Assembly: GCA_040880405.1 (NCBI GenBank)
Contig: JBBDIM010000050.1
Location: forward strand, 1 to 41,138
Direction: 5' to 3'
Source of the DNA: JBBDIM01 sp040880405
Lineage (GTDB): Bacteria > Planctomycetota > Planctomycetia > Pirellulales > Pirellulaceae
Length of the DNA: 41,138 nucleotides
The position numbers were made by a program, and so were the translations under genes. Positions 16,317 through 24,183 of the stretch are shown here, piece by piece (position 1 is the stretch's first letter; every line of letters starts with the position of its first letter). The notes beneath the pieces were generated by a model. The model made no database searches and was not told where the DNA came from. It saw nothing but the letters and a program-made list of their open reading frames with translations.

Positions 16317-16404
16317 ATGCCGCCCCTTTCGGGGCTCACATGCTTGATGGACGGACTCCAGGGGCTCACGCCCCTGGCTATTGCATGTCGCCCCTGCCGG
16401 GGCT
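16317..16404 (-). repeat. paired-hairpin repeat, copy B (inverted)
   Basis: Inverted homologue of the 16120-16210 unit with the same order of hairpins when read on the minus strand (GGCTATTGCATG corresponds to CATGTAATAGCC). The two copies enclose about 105 bp with no gene. Confidence 0.65.
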
Positions 16405-16530
16405 GGGATTTGAAATAGGGAAATTTTTTTCATTGGCCGATAACGCACCATGGGAAACTTCAACAACCAAAATCGCTTGCGATTTCGGTATCATCCTGCG
16501 CATACGCTGGATCGCACCCGGGACAGCCAT

Positions 16531-16956
16531 TCAGCGACTTCTTCCGTTTTGGGGCACGGAGAAGTCGTGGGTTGTGTCCTCGGTGGGTAGGTCGATGGTC
16601 GTGCTGTAATCCGGAAACAGGGGAACCCCTTCGGGGCCCATGGCGACCGGTTTCCCATCGAGTCCGGTGATCCGCACGCGGTGAGGCCCGCCGACCACCC
16701 CCTTGCCCCCGGGGCCGGCGGTGTTGTACTTGCCGTCTCGAATCAAGGCGATCCCGGCGGGTCCCTTGGCTCCATGGGAACCATCCGGCTGGAATAAAAT
16801 CGTTCCGGCCGGGACCGGTTGGCCATTGAAGTCGATCGTGCCGGATACGTGGTACAGCCCGGAAGGCTCGGCATTGCAGCCCACCAGGGCCACCAAAAAC
16901 CAGATCGGCAACTCGCGATAAAACCGACTCGCGTCTCGGGGTCTTGTTCCTACCAT
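16531..16956 (-). CDS. small lipoprotein downstream of DUF1559, copy 2
   Basis: A 141-residue predicted lipoprotein with lipobox VALVGC after IWFLVALVG, then YHVSGTIDFNGQPVPAGTILF, a beta-sandwich-like domain that parallels the lipoprotein at 9197-9667 (both have GT-x-x-(F/W)NG at the domain start). It lies 117 bp after the stop of the DUF1559 gene on the same strand. PHRVRITGLDGKPV is typical of such planctomycete lipoproteins. The function is unknown. Confidence 0.78.
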   Translation of the reverse strand: MVGTRPRDASRFYRELPIWFLVALVGCNAEPSGLYHVSGTIDFNGQPVPAGTILFQPDGSHGAKGPAGIALIRDGKYNTAGPGGKGVVGGPHRVRITGLDGKPVAMGPEGVPLFPDYSTTIDLPTEDTTHDFSVPQNGRSR

Positions 16957-17073
16957 GGGCTAATTCTCTTCGCGCAGGGTGGTGATGAGGATGAAGGGGG
17001 CCATCGCTTGAAATGGAGGGGCCACCCTGGATTCAAAAAATCAGAAGGGAGAACCGAGCGGGGACACCGGCAA

Positions 17074-17994
17074 TCAGGGGTTGCCGCCGACCACTTCCCC
17101 CCCGTCCCGGCTGGCGGTTGACAGATAGATGCCATCGTCAATCGTTTCAGCCACGAATCCCACCGACCCGTCGGCATAGCCAAACTGAGCACCACCCGGG
17201 TGAAGACTCCCGAGGGAGGTGTTGTTAAAGGTGCTGACGATTTTGGTGTTGAGGGGGTAAAAGATATTCTTTGAGCCGGGGAACGCGCGGTTTTCCACCA
17301 CCGTGTTAAAGGAACCATTGGCGCCGAATACCCAGTTTCGCGCCGTGGTGTTCGGCTGACTGGGGGTTCCCCAGGAGGCCTCGCCGATGGCGAATGTGTT
17401 GGAAGTGCCGTCCAGGAAGTCGGCGAACTTACCCGCCTCGGGAAAAGTGAGGGCACCCTGTTGCCCATAGCCACCGTAGTGGCCAACCGATTGGGCCGTG
17501 ACCCGATAGGGTTGACCTGTCAAGGCGTTGGTTCCGCTGGGTCCCATGATTCCCAGGTAATGCGTGGTGTAGGGCTCGATCCCGCTTCCCACCGGAACTT
17601 GGGCGTTGGCATGTTTCCAGCCGGTGAACTCACTGGTGCCGCTGGGGCACAAAAATCCCGCAATCCGGTTCAGCCCATGTTCTTTTTTGCCGGCGGCAGT
17701 AAACACATCTTGGTTGAAATTAAATTGGGCATGGATGGCCGTTTGCTCGATGTAGGGGAGGATCAGGACATGCCAACTTGCCTGATTCGTGGTGATCCCC
17801 GCCGGCGGAAATGTCTTGAAGGAGTCGCTGTAATTATGCAGGGAGAGGGCAAGTTGCTTCAGATTGTTGGAGCACTGCATCCGCCTTGCCGCCTCGCGGG
17901 CTTGTTGCACGGCGGGCAGCAGTAACGCCACGAGCACGCCGATGATCGCGATGACCACCAGCAGCTCGACCAGGGTAAACGCGTTCTTCTTCAT
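17074..17994 (-). CDS. DUF1559 prepilin-like protein, copy 2
   Basis: A 306-residue DUF1559 protein. It opens with MKKNAFTLVELLVVIAIIG, the prepilin cleavage and methylation signal, then LLPAVQQAREAARRMQCSNN. The C-terminal segment SLHPGGAQFGYADGSVGFVAE matches the family's H-x-GG...DGS motif. AAGGA lies 8 nt upstream of the ATG. It precedes its small lipoprotein gene, as in the 10679-9197 pair, and follows the IclR gene on the same strand after 103 bp. Confidence 0.92.
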   Translation of the reverse strand: MKKNAFTLVELLVVIAIIGVLVALLLPAVQQAREAARRMQCSNNLKQLALSLHNYSDSFKTFPPAGITTNQASWHVLILPYIEQTAIHAQFNFNQDVFTAAGKKEHGLNRIAGFLCPSGTSEFTGWKHANAQVPVGSGIEPYTTHYLGIMGPSGTNALTGQPYRVTAQSVGHYGGYGQQGALTFPEAGKFADFLDGTSNTFAIGEASWGTPSQPNTTARNWVFGANGSFNTVVENRAFPGSKNIFYPLNTKIVSTFNNTSLGSLHPGGAQFGYADGSVGFVAETIDDGIYLSTASRDGGEVVGGNP

Positions 17995-18097
17995 GAGATC
18001 ATCCTTCGTGGTACTTTGAAAAGAGAGTAGGAAGACTTGAATAAGAGGTGAATAGGAATAGACGACCGGTTAACCATGCCTGGGGGAATATTCGCCT

Positions 18098-18913
18098 TCA
18101 GTTACTAAACGAAGCAAGTTGCGGGGTGGCGTCTCGACCGAGGCGGCGGGAGATGATGTCCGCCTGTTCCACGACGATTGCCCGGACCTCTGCGATCCGT
18201 CCCTTAGTGAGTCGCGTCCGAGGCCCGGTGGCCCAGATCGCCGCAATCGGTTCGGATCGCCGATTGAAAATCGGAGCCGAGACGCAGTGGATTTCCTCCA
18301 CCTCCTCCCCCCGATCCACGGCGTAGCCTTGCTCGCGAACCCGACGCAATTCGTCCAAATAGGCGGCCTTCGTGGTGATCGTGTGGCGGGTGTTGCGGGT
18401 GAATTCCATGCTGTCGACGATCGCGTCGCGCTGCGCGACATCGAGAAAGGCCAGCATCGCCTTCCCCGGCGCGGCCGTATGGAGCGGGAACCGATGACCA
18501 ATCTCCACGGTGACCTTGATCGGCTGAGGGCTCGGCAGTTGCTCCAGCACCACCCCGCTGCCTCCGCTGAGAGTCCCCAGCAGGACGCTTTCCCGGGTCG
18601 CGTCGCGGAGCGATCGCATGGGGCCGAGCGACTTCTCGACCAGATTCATTTCGTCGATCGCCGCGTAGCCGAGGGCCAAAAGCTTCCGCGAGAGCCCATA
18701 CCGCTTTTGTTCCGGTTCTCGGTTCAGGTAACCGTAGTCGGCCAGCGTGGTGAGGATCCGGAACACGCTGTTCTTGGGCAACGATAGACGGGCCGAAATC
18801 TCCGATACGCCCAGATCGTCCGGCTGCGTGGCCAGTAACTCGAAAATTTGGAGCGCGCGGACCAAGCTCGGGACATGGTAACGATCGTCGATTGTTTCGC
18901 TGATGGAAATCAC
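18098..18913 (-). CDS. IclR-family transcriptional regulator
   Basis: A 272-residue IclR regulator. The N-terminal winged helix (YHVPSLVRALQIFELLA, LSLPKNSVFRILTTLADYGYL) is followed by the ligand-binding domain (HTAAPGKAMLAFLD, GYAVDRGEEVEEIHCVSAPIF). The GTG at 18913 is chosen because CGGAG lies 6 nt upstream and the length then matches the family. Earlier starts would put the palindromic operator inside the coding region and add about 40 unusual residues. The alternatives are ATG 18976 and ATG 19018. The regulated genes are unknown; such regulators often control carbon-source catabolism and their own gene. Confidence 0.88.
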   Translation of the reverse strand: MISISETIDDRYHVPSLVRALQIFELLATQPDDLGVSEISARLSLPKNSVFRILTTLADYGYLNREPEQKRYGLSRKLLALGYAAIDEMNLVEKSLGPMRSLRDATRESVLLGTLSGGSGVVLEQLPSPQPIKVTVEIGHRFPLHTAAPGKAMLAFLDVAQRDAIVDSMEFTRNTRHTITTKAAYLDELRRVREQGYAVDRGEEVEEIHCVSAPIFNRRSEPIAAIWATGPRTRLTKGRIAEVRAIVVEQADIISRRLGRDATPQLASFSN

Positions 18914-18990
18914 CGTCGGCTCCGAGAGATTTTGGAATTTCAAGAGACAAGCTTGAGCCCCGTCCGGAGTGCTCATGCCGGAAGGAGTTT

Positions 18991-19025
18991 GTTTGATATT
19001 TAGAATATCGTTCCGCATATCAAAC
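18991..19025. promoter_or_regulatory. palindromic operator candidate upstream of the IclR gene
   Basis: GTTTGATAT (18991-18999) and ATATCAAAC (19017-19025) are a perfect 9-bp inverted repeat. Inside lies a second palindrome, GATATT-TAG-AATATC (18995-19009). The site is 78 bp upstream of the chosen start, fitting autoregulation, and its AT-rich wording contrasts with its surroundings. Confidence 0.6.
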
Positions 19026-19212
19026 AGCAAGGAAATTTTTTAAAAATACAGGAATACCACTTTTACTCACTTGGGGATTGCGAGGCGTTGCCTTTCGCAA
19101 GACGGAGATGCAGCGAGGACCTGGAGATCGGGTGGGTGAAATCTTCGCCGGCACACGGTGGGTGAGGGACGCGGTAGTCCGGACTCAGTTTGTTGGGTGG
19201 TGGATAGGGCGT

Positions 19213-19275
19213 GTTGCCGGTGAAAAATTTTCCCGCCCAAACATCCCCGCGTTTGAGGGCGTGGGCATGGCACCC
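19213..19275. repeat. ATGCCCACG hairpin repeat, copy B (longer form)
   Basis: GTTGCCGGTG-AAAAATTTTC at the left and GAGGGCGTGGGCATGGCACC at the right match the repeat at 25528-25589 over about 62 bp. The left stem (ATCCCCGCG) has drifted. Confidence 0.65.
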
Positions 19276-19387
19276 GATCAATCCACCGCGGCTAAGCAGG
19301 CGGAGTCTTCGGCCAGCCCAACGTGGGTGAGGGGTTCGGCGGTCCTTAGTCGGTCGCTTCGGTGGTTGAGAATGGGAGTTAAAAACT

Positions 19388-19465
19388 GGAAACGCAGAGC
19401 CGCAGAGAGCGCGGAGGCGGAATATGCACGGGGGCCTCTGCGCTCTCCGCGGTTCTGCGTTTCAA
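19388..19465. repeat. long hairpin element of CGCAGAG type, copy 2
   Basis: Arms 19388-19418 and 19434-19463, GGAAACGCAGAGCCGCAGAG and its inverse, with three roughly 8-9 nt units in each arm. Sibling of 6235-6312. Confidence 0.7.
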
Positions 19466-19565
19466 AAATGCGCTGCGAGTGGATGGAAGCGGATCAGGGC
19501 GGAGGGGGTCAACTCCGTTTTTTTCCATTGTCCAAGCGGAACTCGGGTCAAGAACCGCCTAGTCC

Positions 19566-19610
19566 GTCTCCTCTCTCTGTGCCCTCTGAGGCCTCTGTGG
19601 CTAAAACTCG
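19566..19610. repeat. single arm of a CACAGAG-type element
   Basis: CTCTGTGCCCTCTGAGG followed by CCTCTGTGGCTAAAA matches the right arm of the element at 3428-3611. No left arm is seen nearby, so it is a decayed copy. Confidence 0.5.
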
Positions 19611-19680
19611 CCAGTCGCGGTGGGGCTTGGCATGGCGGTTTGGGTTCAGGCAAGCATTACCACTGGGCTTGGTTGCCTCT

Positions 19681-19861
19681 TAGCCCGGATTATTCACGGT
19701 AGTCGTCGCGAGAGGTCGTAAGGGCTTTCGTGGCAAGGCGGACGAGCAATTCACCCGGAGGCGTATTTGTAAATACGTCGAGGATGAATTGAGAAGTCCA
19801 ACGCAGTCCACCGGAAGCACTTACGGTCTCGCAGCAGATTGGCCGTGAATAATCCGGGTTA
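19681..19861. mobile_element. 181-bp MITE-like element with 19-bp TIRs
   Basis: The ends 19681-19699 and 19843-19861 are 19-bp inverted repeats (TAACCCGGATTATTCACGG type, one mismatch). The interior has no gene and no transposase. A short relative with the same TIRs lies at 32649-32704. Probably a non-autonomous element. Confidence 0.75.
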
Positions 19862-19958
19862 GGCGGTTCTGGCCGACGGGACGTCGGCGGTCCCAGGGGG
19901 GCGGTTTGAAAGGATGAAGGCGGAACGAAGAACGAAGAACAAAGAACTTCCGCCTGGG

Positions 19959-21941
19959 TTACACATAAACCCGGCGGTGATAGATAAACCATTCCGTCAC
20001 CAAAATCCCCAGGCCCAGCAGCACCAGCCATTTCCACAGTTCCTGCCGGGCGGGTTGCCAGTCTTGGGTGGCGACGATGGTGTCCCATTGGGTTTCGATT
20101 TCTAGCCGGGGCTCGAGGTCGCTTTCCCGGGGGTCGAATAGGTTGACCGAGAAGAGTTGGCTTGGCGCTTCACTGCTACCGGGAAAAACCTCGTAGACGC
20201 CCAGTTGGTCGGTTTGGGAGAAGGTGAAGACCTGGTCCGCCACGCCGCTGATGGTGCGGAACTCGCCGTCCGGGAGTTTTACGCGGAAGGTGTCGACGTT
20301 TTGATCGGCCCTTAGTAGGGCCTGCCCGCCGGGGCGGAGTGCCAAGACGGCGGAGGTGCCCCCTTGGGTCAGGTACTCGACCACGTTCTTGATGAAGACC
20401 GGAAAGCTGAGCCGTTTGGCCCACTGGGTGTTGAAGAAGGTTTGGCCCTCTTCCTCAATCAACAGCCCAAACCCGAGGACCGCGTCTTCATGGCTTTTGC
20501 GGGGGGCAATCGCCAGCAAGGGGCCCGCGTCGGAATCGATCAGCACGGTGGCCGAGGTGGGAGGTATCAGCGGATTCGCCTGATAGATCGCGACATCCCC
20601 CATGTTCACGAATTTGAGCAAGGGGTGCGACTGCATCACGTCGATGATTTCTGGCAGGTTGGCAGCATCCTTGGTACTCCAGGTCTCGCCTGGGGGCTGA
20701 ACGCCGAGGAATAGGGTGCTCGCTTCCGGCATCACTTCCGGCGCGGCCCCTTCGTAGATGATTAAACGGTACCGGCCGGCGGCCGCTTCCTGTTTGTATT
20801 GGTCCTGCTGCAAGAACGCAGGTTCCACAAACGTGATATCGGCTAGCCGCTGGATCTCGTCGGTCGCCAAGGCCAAGCGCAAAAACTCGTTGCCGGAACT
20901 GACCACCAGCACGCGGCTTCGCTGCGGTGGATTGATCGCCGCGTAGGCGACGTTATCGACCGCCAGGTTGTCCGTCACGTCGAGCTCCAGCTTGAGCGCA
21001 CCGGAGTCCAACGGCCCCAGGTCGAACTGCACGCCGCCACGTCCTTCTTCGTCGAGCTTGATCCGGCTGACGTCCAGCAGCTCGCCATTGTAAAGCAGGT
21101 TGGCGGTCAGTTCGTCCGCGCCTGGCCCGAAGCGGCGGACCTGGGCGAAGGCTTGCAGTTGGTCGTCCCGGTCAGGGTTGCGGTCGGCGCGGAAGTTGAG
21201 GACCGCGAAGTTGGTGGAGTCGTCGTTGCCGATGGCGACGTACTGGGCGGTGAGATTGTCGAGGGTGAAGGTTTCGGCCCCGCCAAAACCGCCATCGCTG
21301 AGGATATAGAGACTGGCGGTTTGCGTGGGAGGAGCGGTTTCTTGCTCTTCTTCTTCACCGGTGGACTCGGCTGGGGCCGAGTCGCCGATCAGGCCGGTGA
21401 CCATTTTCAGGGCGTCGCCGATATCGGTCGAGCGGGGAGCGGCCTCAATCGCCTCGAGTTTTCGCTGGAGGGCCCGGATGTCGCCGGTGAAGGGTTGTTC
21501 GATCCGGGCGACATCGGAAAAGGTGGCGACCATGGCGACATCGCCGGTTTTCATCTGACCGATGAGCTGGGCGACCTCCCGTTTGGCCAGTTCGAGGCGG
21601 TTGGGGGCGTCGTCGACATCCTCGGCCAGCATGCTGGCGGAGTTGTCGATGAGAAACACAAACCGCTCTCCCACCAACGCCTGACCCTGAAACCCAGGCC
21701 GCAAAACCGCGAGGATTACCGCCAGCACGACCAACAATTGCAAAAGCAGCAGCAGGCTCCGGCGGAGCTTCTGCCAGAGCGAATTGACGTGCATGTCCTC
21801 GATCGCCTTGCTCCAGAGGAACGTGCTGGGGACCTCCAGCGGCTGGCGGCGGAGCTTGAGGAAATAGAGGGCGAAGATCCCGATTGGCACCAGCGCCAAA
21901 AGCAGCCAGCCCAACGGGCCGAGCATGTTGATCCAGGTCAT
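19959..21941 (-). CDS. BatA/vWA-domain membrane protein
   Basis: A 660-residue membrane protein with an N-terminal BatA-type segment (two transmembrane helices, about residues 8-28 and 63-81). A von Willebrand A domain follows with MIDAS motif DNSAS at 99-103 (FLIDNSASM). The second half is beta-rich and periplasmic. A C-terminal transmembrane helix (WKWLVLLGLGILVTEWF) ends in a short basic tail. The start is the ATG at 21941, whose ATGA overlaps the DUF58 stop; a longer upstream reading would overlap DUF58. In MoxR operons such vWA proteins act with the AAA+ ATPase and DUF58 in envelope or metal-loading functions. Its exact client is unknown. Confidence 0.88.
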   Translation of the reverse strand: MTWINMLGPLGWLLLALVPIGIFALYFLKLRRQPLEVPSTFLWSKAIEDMHVNSLWQKLRRSLLLLLQLLVVLAVILAVLRPGFQGQALVGERFVFLIDNSASMLAEDVDDAPNRLELAKREVAQLIGQMKTGDVAMVATFSDVARIEQPFTGDIRALQRKLEAIEAAPRSTDIGDALKMVTGLIGDSAPAESTGEEEEQETAPPTQTASLYILSDGGFGGAETFTLDNLTAQYVAIGNDDSTNFAVLNFRADRNPDRDDQLQAFAQVRRFGPGADELTANLLYNGELLDVSRIKLDEEGRGGVQFDLGPLDSGALKLELDVTDNLAVDNVAYAAINPPQRSRVLVVSSGNEFLRLALATDEIQRLADITFVEPAFLQQDQYKQEAAAGRYRLIIYEGAAPEVMPEASTLFLGVQPPGETWSTKDAANLPEIIDVMQSHPLLKFVNMGDVAIYQANPLIPPTSATVLIDSDAGPLLAIAPRKSHEDAVLGFGLLIEEEGQTFFNTQWAKRLSFPVFIKNVVEYLTQGGTSAVLALRPGGQALLRADQNVDTFRVKLPDGEFRTISGVADQVFTFSQTDQLGVYEVFPGSSEAPSQLFSVNLFDPRESDLEPRLEIETQWDTIVATQDWQPARQELWKWLVLLGLGILVTEWFIYHRRVYV

Positions 21942-22840
21942 CGCACCAGCCCTCTTCGCCGCAGGTAGTTCCCAACCAACGTGGAAACCGGGACGTCCGT
22001 GTTGGCCAGCAGATGGGTCATACCACGCTTGGCACAAAACGTTTTGGAGTTATCGAGAAACGCGGCCAAGGTTTGTTTGTAGCGTTTGAGCAGCGGGTGG
22101 CTCACGGTGATCTCGGCGACATCCCCATCCTCGCAGTCGACGAGTCTCAGGTCTCCCTTGATGTGCTCGGTCGGGTCGAGTTCCAGCGGGGAAAGCGTCT
22201 GCACCACATACACGTCCAACTGCTGGGCGGAGAGGAACCGCAACGCGGGCTCAAAACCCTCTTTCTCCATCAGGTCGGTCACCAGCACCAAGATCCCCTT
22301 GCCGGGGTTGCGGAGGCAGAAGTTTTTCACGCCATCGAGCAGCGAGACCTTTTCCCCAACTTCGATTCCATCCAAGTGATCGACCAATCGCCAAACACTA
22401 TGCTTGCCCCGAAGTACCGGGCCTGGGCGGCGGAGCTGGGTGTCGAAGGTTTCGACTTTGACGCGGTCGGAGCGGCAAAGCCCGATGTACCCCAACGCGG
22501 CGGCCAACTGCTTGGCGTATTGGAGCTTGGTCGGATCGCCAAAATCCATCGAGGGGCTGTTGTCGATCAGGGTGTAGAAGTGGAGGTCCTCCTCTTCCAT
22601 GAACAACTTATAAATCAGCTTATCGAGCCGGGCATACATGTTCCAGTCGAGAAACCGAAGGTCATCGCCGGGGACATAATTGCGAAAGTCGGCGAACTCG
22701 ACCGACGAGCCCTTCCGCTTACTCCGGCGTTCCCCCTTCATCCGCCCGCGAAAGATCTTGCGGCTAATCAGCTCCATCCGCTCGAGCTTACCGAGCAGTT
22801 CAGGCGGGAGGAGTTTGGAAGTGCGGGTGGTGGTGGACAT
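21938..22840 (-). CDS. DUF58 protein of the MoxR operon
   Basis: A 300-residue DUF58 protein: GSSVEFADFRNYVPGDDLR and FLDWNMYARLDKL form the DUF58 core, followed by a degenerate vWA-like stretch (YTLIDNSPSMDFG). It is translationally coupled to the vWA gene (ATGA overlap) and starts only 9 bp after the stop of the preceding two-helix membrane protein gene. In most relatives it follows the MoxR gene directly; here two unrelated genes lie between. Confidence 0.92.
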   Translation of the reverse strand: MSTTTRTSKLLPPELLGKLERMELISRKIFRGRMKGERRSKRKGSSVEFADFRNYVPGDDLRFLDWNMYARLDKLIYKLFMEEEDLHFYTLIDNSPSMDFGDPTKLQYAKQLAAALGYIGLCRSDRVKVETFDTQLRRPGPVLRGKHSVWRLVDHLDGIEVGEKVSLLDGVKNFCLRNPGKGILVLVTDLMEKEGFEPALRFLSAQQLDVYVVQTLSPLELDPTEHIKGDLRLVDCEDGDVAEITVSHPLLKRYKQTLAAFLDNSKTFCAKRGMTHLLANTDVPVSTLVGNYLRRRGLVR

Positions 22841-22849
22841 GGGTGCGTC

Positions 22850-23305
22850 TTAATTTTTGGGCGGCCATCCGAAAGTAGCGGAAACGACTTGTACGACCAA
22901 TCCGCCAACCAAGAGCATCCAGCCTAAAATGAGCAGCAAAAATTTTTCCCGATCCGCGGAGAAAAAGCCCGCACAGCTTATCGCGGCACCGCCCAGAACA
23001 AGAAGTGTCGAACTACATACGGTCGAGATGGTCGTGCATCGCGAAAACTGCTCCAGTTCCGCGACGCGAGGTAGAAGTTTCCTGATCTGGGCCTCTTGCT
23101 CTTGATTGCGTTGTTGAAGCTGTTCGACTTCCGACTCAAGCCAGTTACTATGCTGCCGGGCCAAGTACTTCGCATGAGGGACGGCGTTGAGCTTCAACTC
23201 TTCCTCAGCCGTCAATTTGTCCGGAGTTTGATGCGGCGTCTGAGGTGGAGATATGCGGTCGACACTCTTTAGCTCACGGGAGTCTTCAGCTTCTTCTGGA
23301 AACAT
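22850..23305 (-). CDS. coiled-coil/two-helix membrane protein, possible toxin of a Panacea pair
   Basis: A 151-residue protein of no family known to me. A charged N-terminal half has a probable coiled coil at about 53-87 (WLESEVEQLQQRNQEQEAQI). Two transmembrane helices follow at about 92-115 and 121-145, with a short loop (FFSADREK) and a tail GWPPKN. The start ATG at 23305 overlaps the end of the Panacea gene by 37 bp in a different frame, a tight coupling typical of toxin-antitoxin genes. Panacea domains are known to neutralise varied toxins, some with membrane segments, so this is the candidate toxin. It could instead be an unrelated accessory protein. Confidence 0.6.
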   Translation of the reverse strand: MFPEEAEDSRELKSVDRISPPQTPHQTPDKLTAEEELKLNAVPHAKYLARQHSNWLESEVEQLQQRNQEQEAQIRKLLPRVAELEQFSRCTTISTVCSSTLLVLGGAAISCAGFFSADREKFLLLILGWMLLVGGLVVQVVSATFGWPPKN

Positions 23306-23811
23306 TCTTTGATGATTTCACTTGAAATGTGGAGCCCTGGCGGAATTTTCTCGGGAAGCCGATCTCGAATAACTCGCCACGGTTCTCCTTCCGCATGAGT
23401 CATGTTGGACAACTGATAGGACGTAAACCCTCCATACATTTCCCACACCCTCTCAAGAACGGCGCGGGCGAGTTTGGAGTCGACATCGTCCGGATGTTCG
23501 TTATCGATCGTTGGCTCGAAAAACTCGAACGCCTCGGGGGATTCCGGGGTGGTGTTGAACCGAAATTCCAGGGCCCTGCGGTCGATCTCTTGGCTCCCGA
23601 ATTCCTTAAACTCACTATAAAGCGAGCGGAAAACCGGACCGTACTTCCAAAGTTGGGGATCCTCCTTGATCAGCGCCCTGCCATCGAGCGCAAGATACCA
23701 CCCGTGGGCATAGAAGGTGAGCTTCTGTACCTGCATCTGAGTCAGGCCCTTGCCTTCTTGTTCGGCACGGCCCAAAAAGTAATTCGCAATTGCATCAGCG
23801 GAGTAAGGCAT
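23269..23811 (-). CDS. Panacea-domain (DUF4065, SocA/GepA-like) antitoxin candidate
   Basis: A 180-residue protein. MPYSADAIANYFLGRAEQEG, LTQMQVQKLTFYAHGWYLAL, WKYGPVFRSLYSEFKEFG and the C-terminal VWEMYGGFTSYQLSNMTHAE are a full match to the Panacea (formerly DUF4065) layout. Panacea proteins act as antitoxins for many toxin types, or as protein-adaptor domains (SocA, GepA). It is followed by an overlapping membrane-protein gene. The two sit between the MoxR and DUF58 genes, and the 372-bp upstream gap is AT-richer than its surroundings, which suggests acquisition. Confidence 0.88.
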   Translation of the reverse strand: MPYSADAIANYFLGRAEQEGKGLTQMQVQKLTFYAHGWYLALDGRALIKEDPQLWKYGPVFRSLYSEFKEFGSQEIDRRALEFRFNTTPESPEAFEFFEPTIDNEHPDDVDSKLARAVLERVWEMYGGFTSYQLSNMTHAEGEPWRVIRDRLPEKIPPGLHISSEIIKECFQKKLKTPVS

Positions 23812-24183
23812 ATTTCTTTACCTATGATGGTTCCATCTATCCGCTTCTTTAACCCATTTTGTGTTGGCGGAGGGTCTCAAATTTTTTAACCAGCTACAAG
23901 AGAGATCCAGCCAGCCCTTCCGGGGGCGATTCCGTTAGATTCCCGTACTGTACTCAAAAATAGTAAGCGTTACTTCTGTTTAAAAAGTCATCGGCAAAAT
24001 TTGTTCAATTTGCAAGCGTGCTATCAATTTTCCTCGGACCTAAAGTCATCCTATTCAAAAAACAGCGAAAATCAAGCAACTACCCACGAATCGGCCTTGA
24101 CAGAAGGTGCCCAAGCCTCCTGTTGATCCGAGTCCGTGCCTTATACTTTCCCACGCGAAAACATCGCAATTGCGGTAATCCTT
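23812..24183. other. AT-richer gap upstream of the Panacea gene
   Basis: These 372 bp hold no convincing ORF. GTAC-T-GTAC occurs near 23950, and A/T runs make the composition distinct from the neighbouring operon. It presumably carries the promoter of the Panacea gene; no clear -35/-10 pair was identified. Confidence 0.45.
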
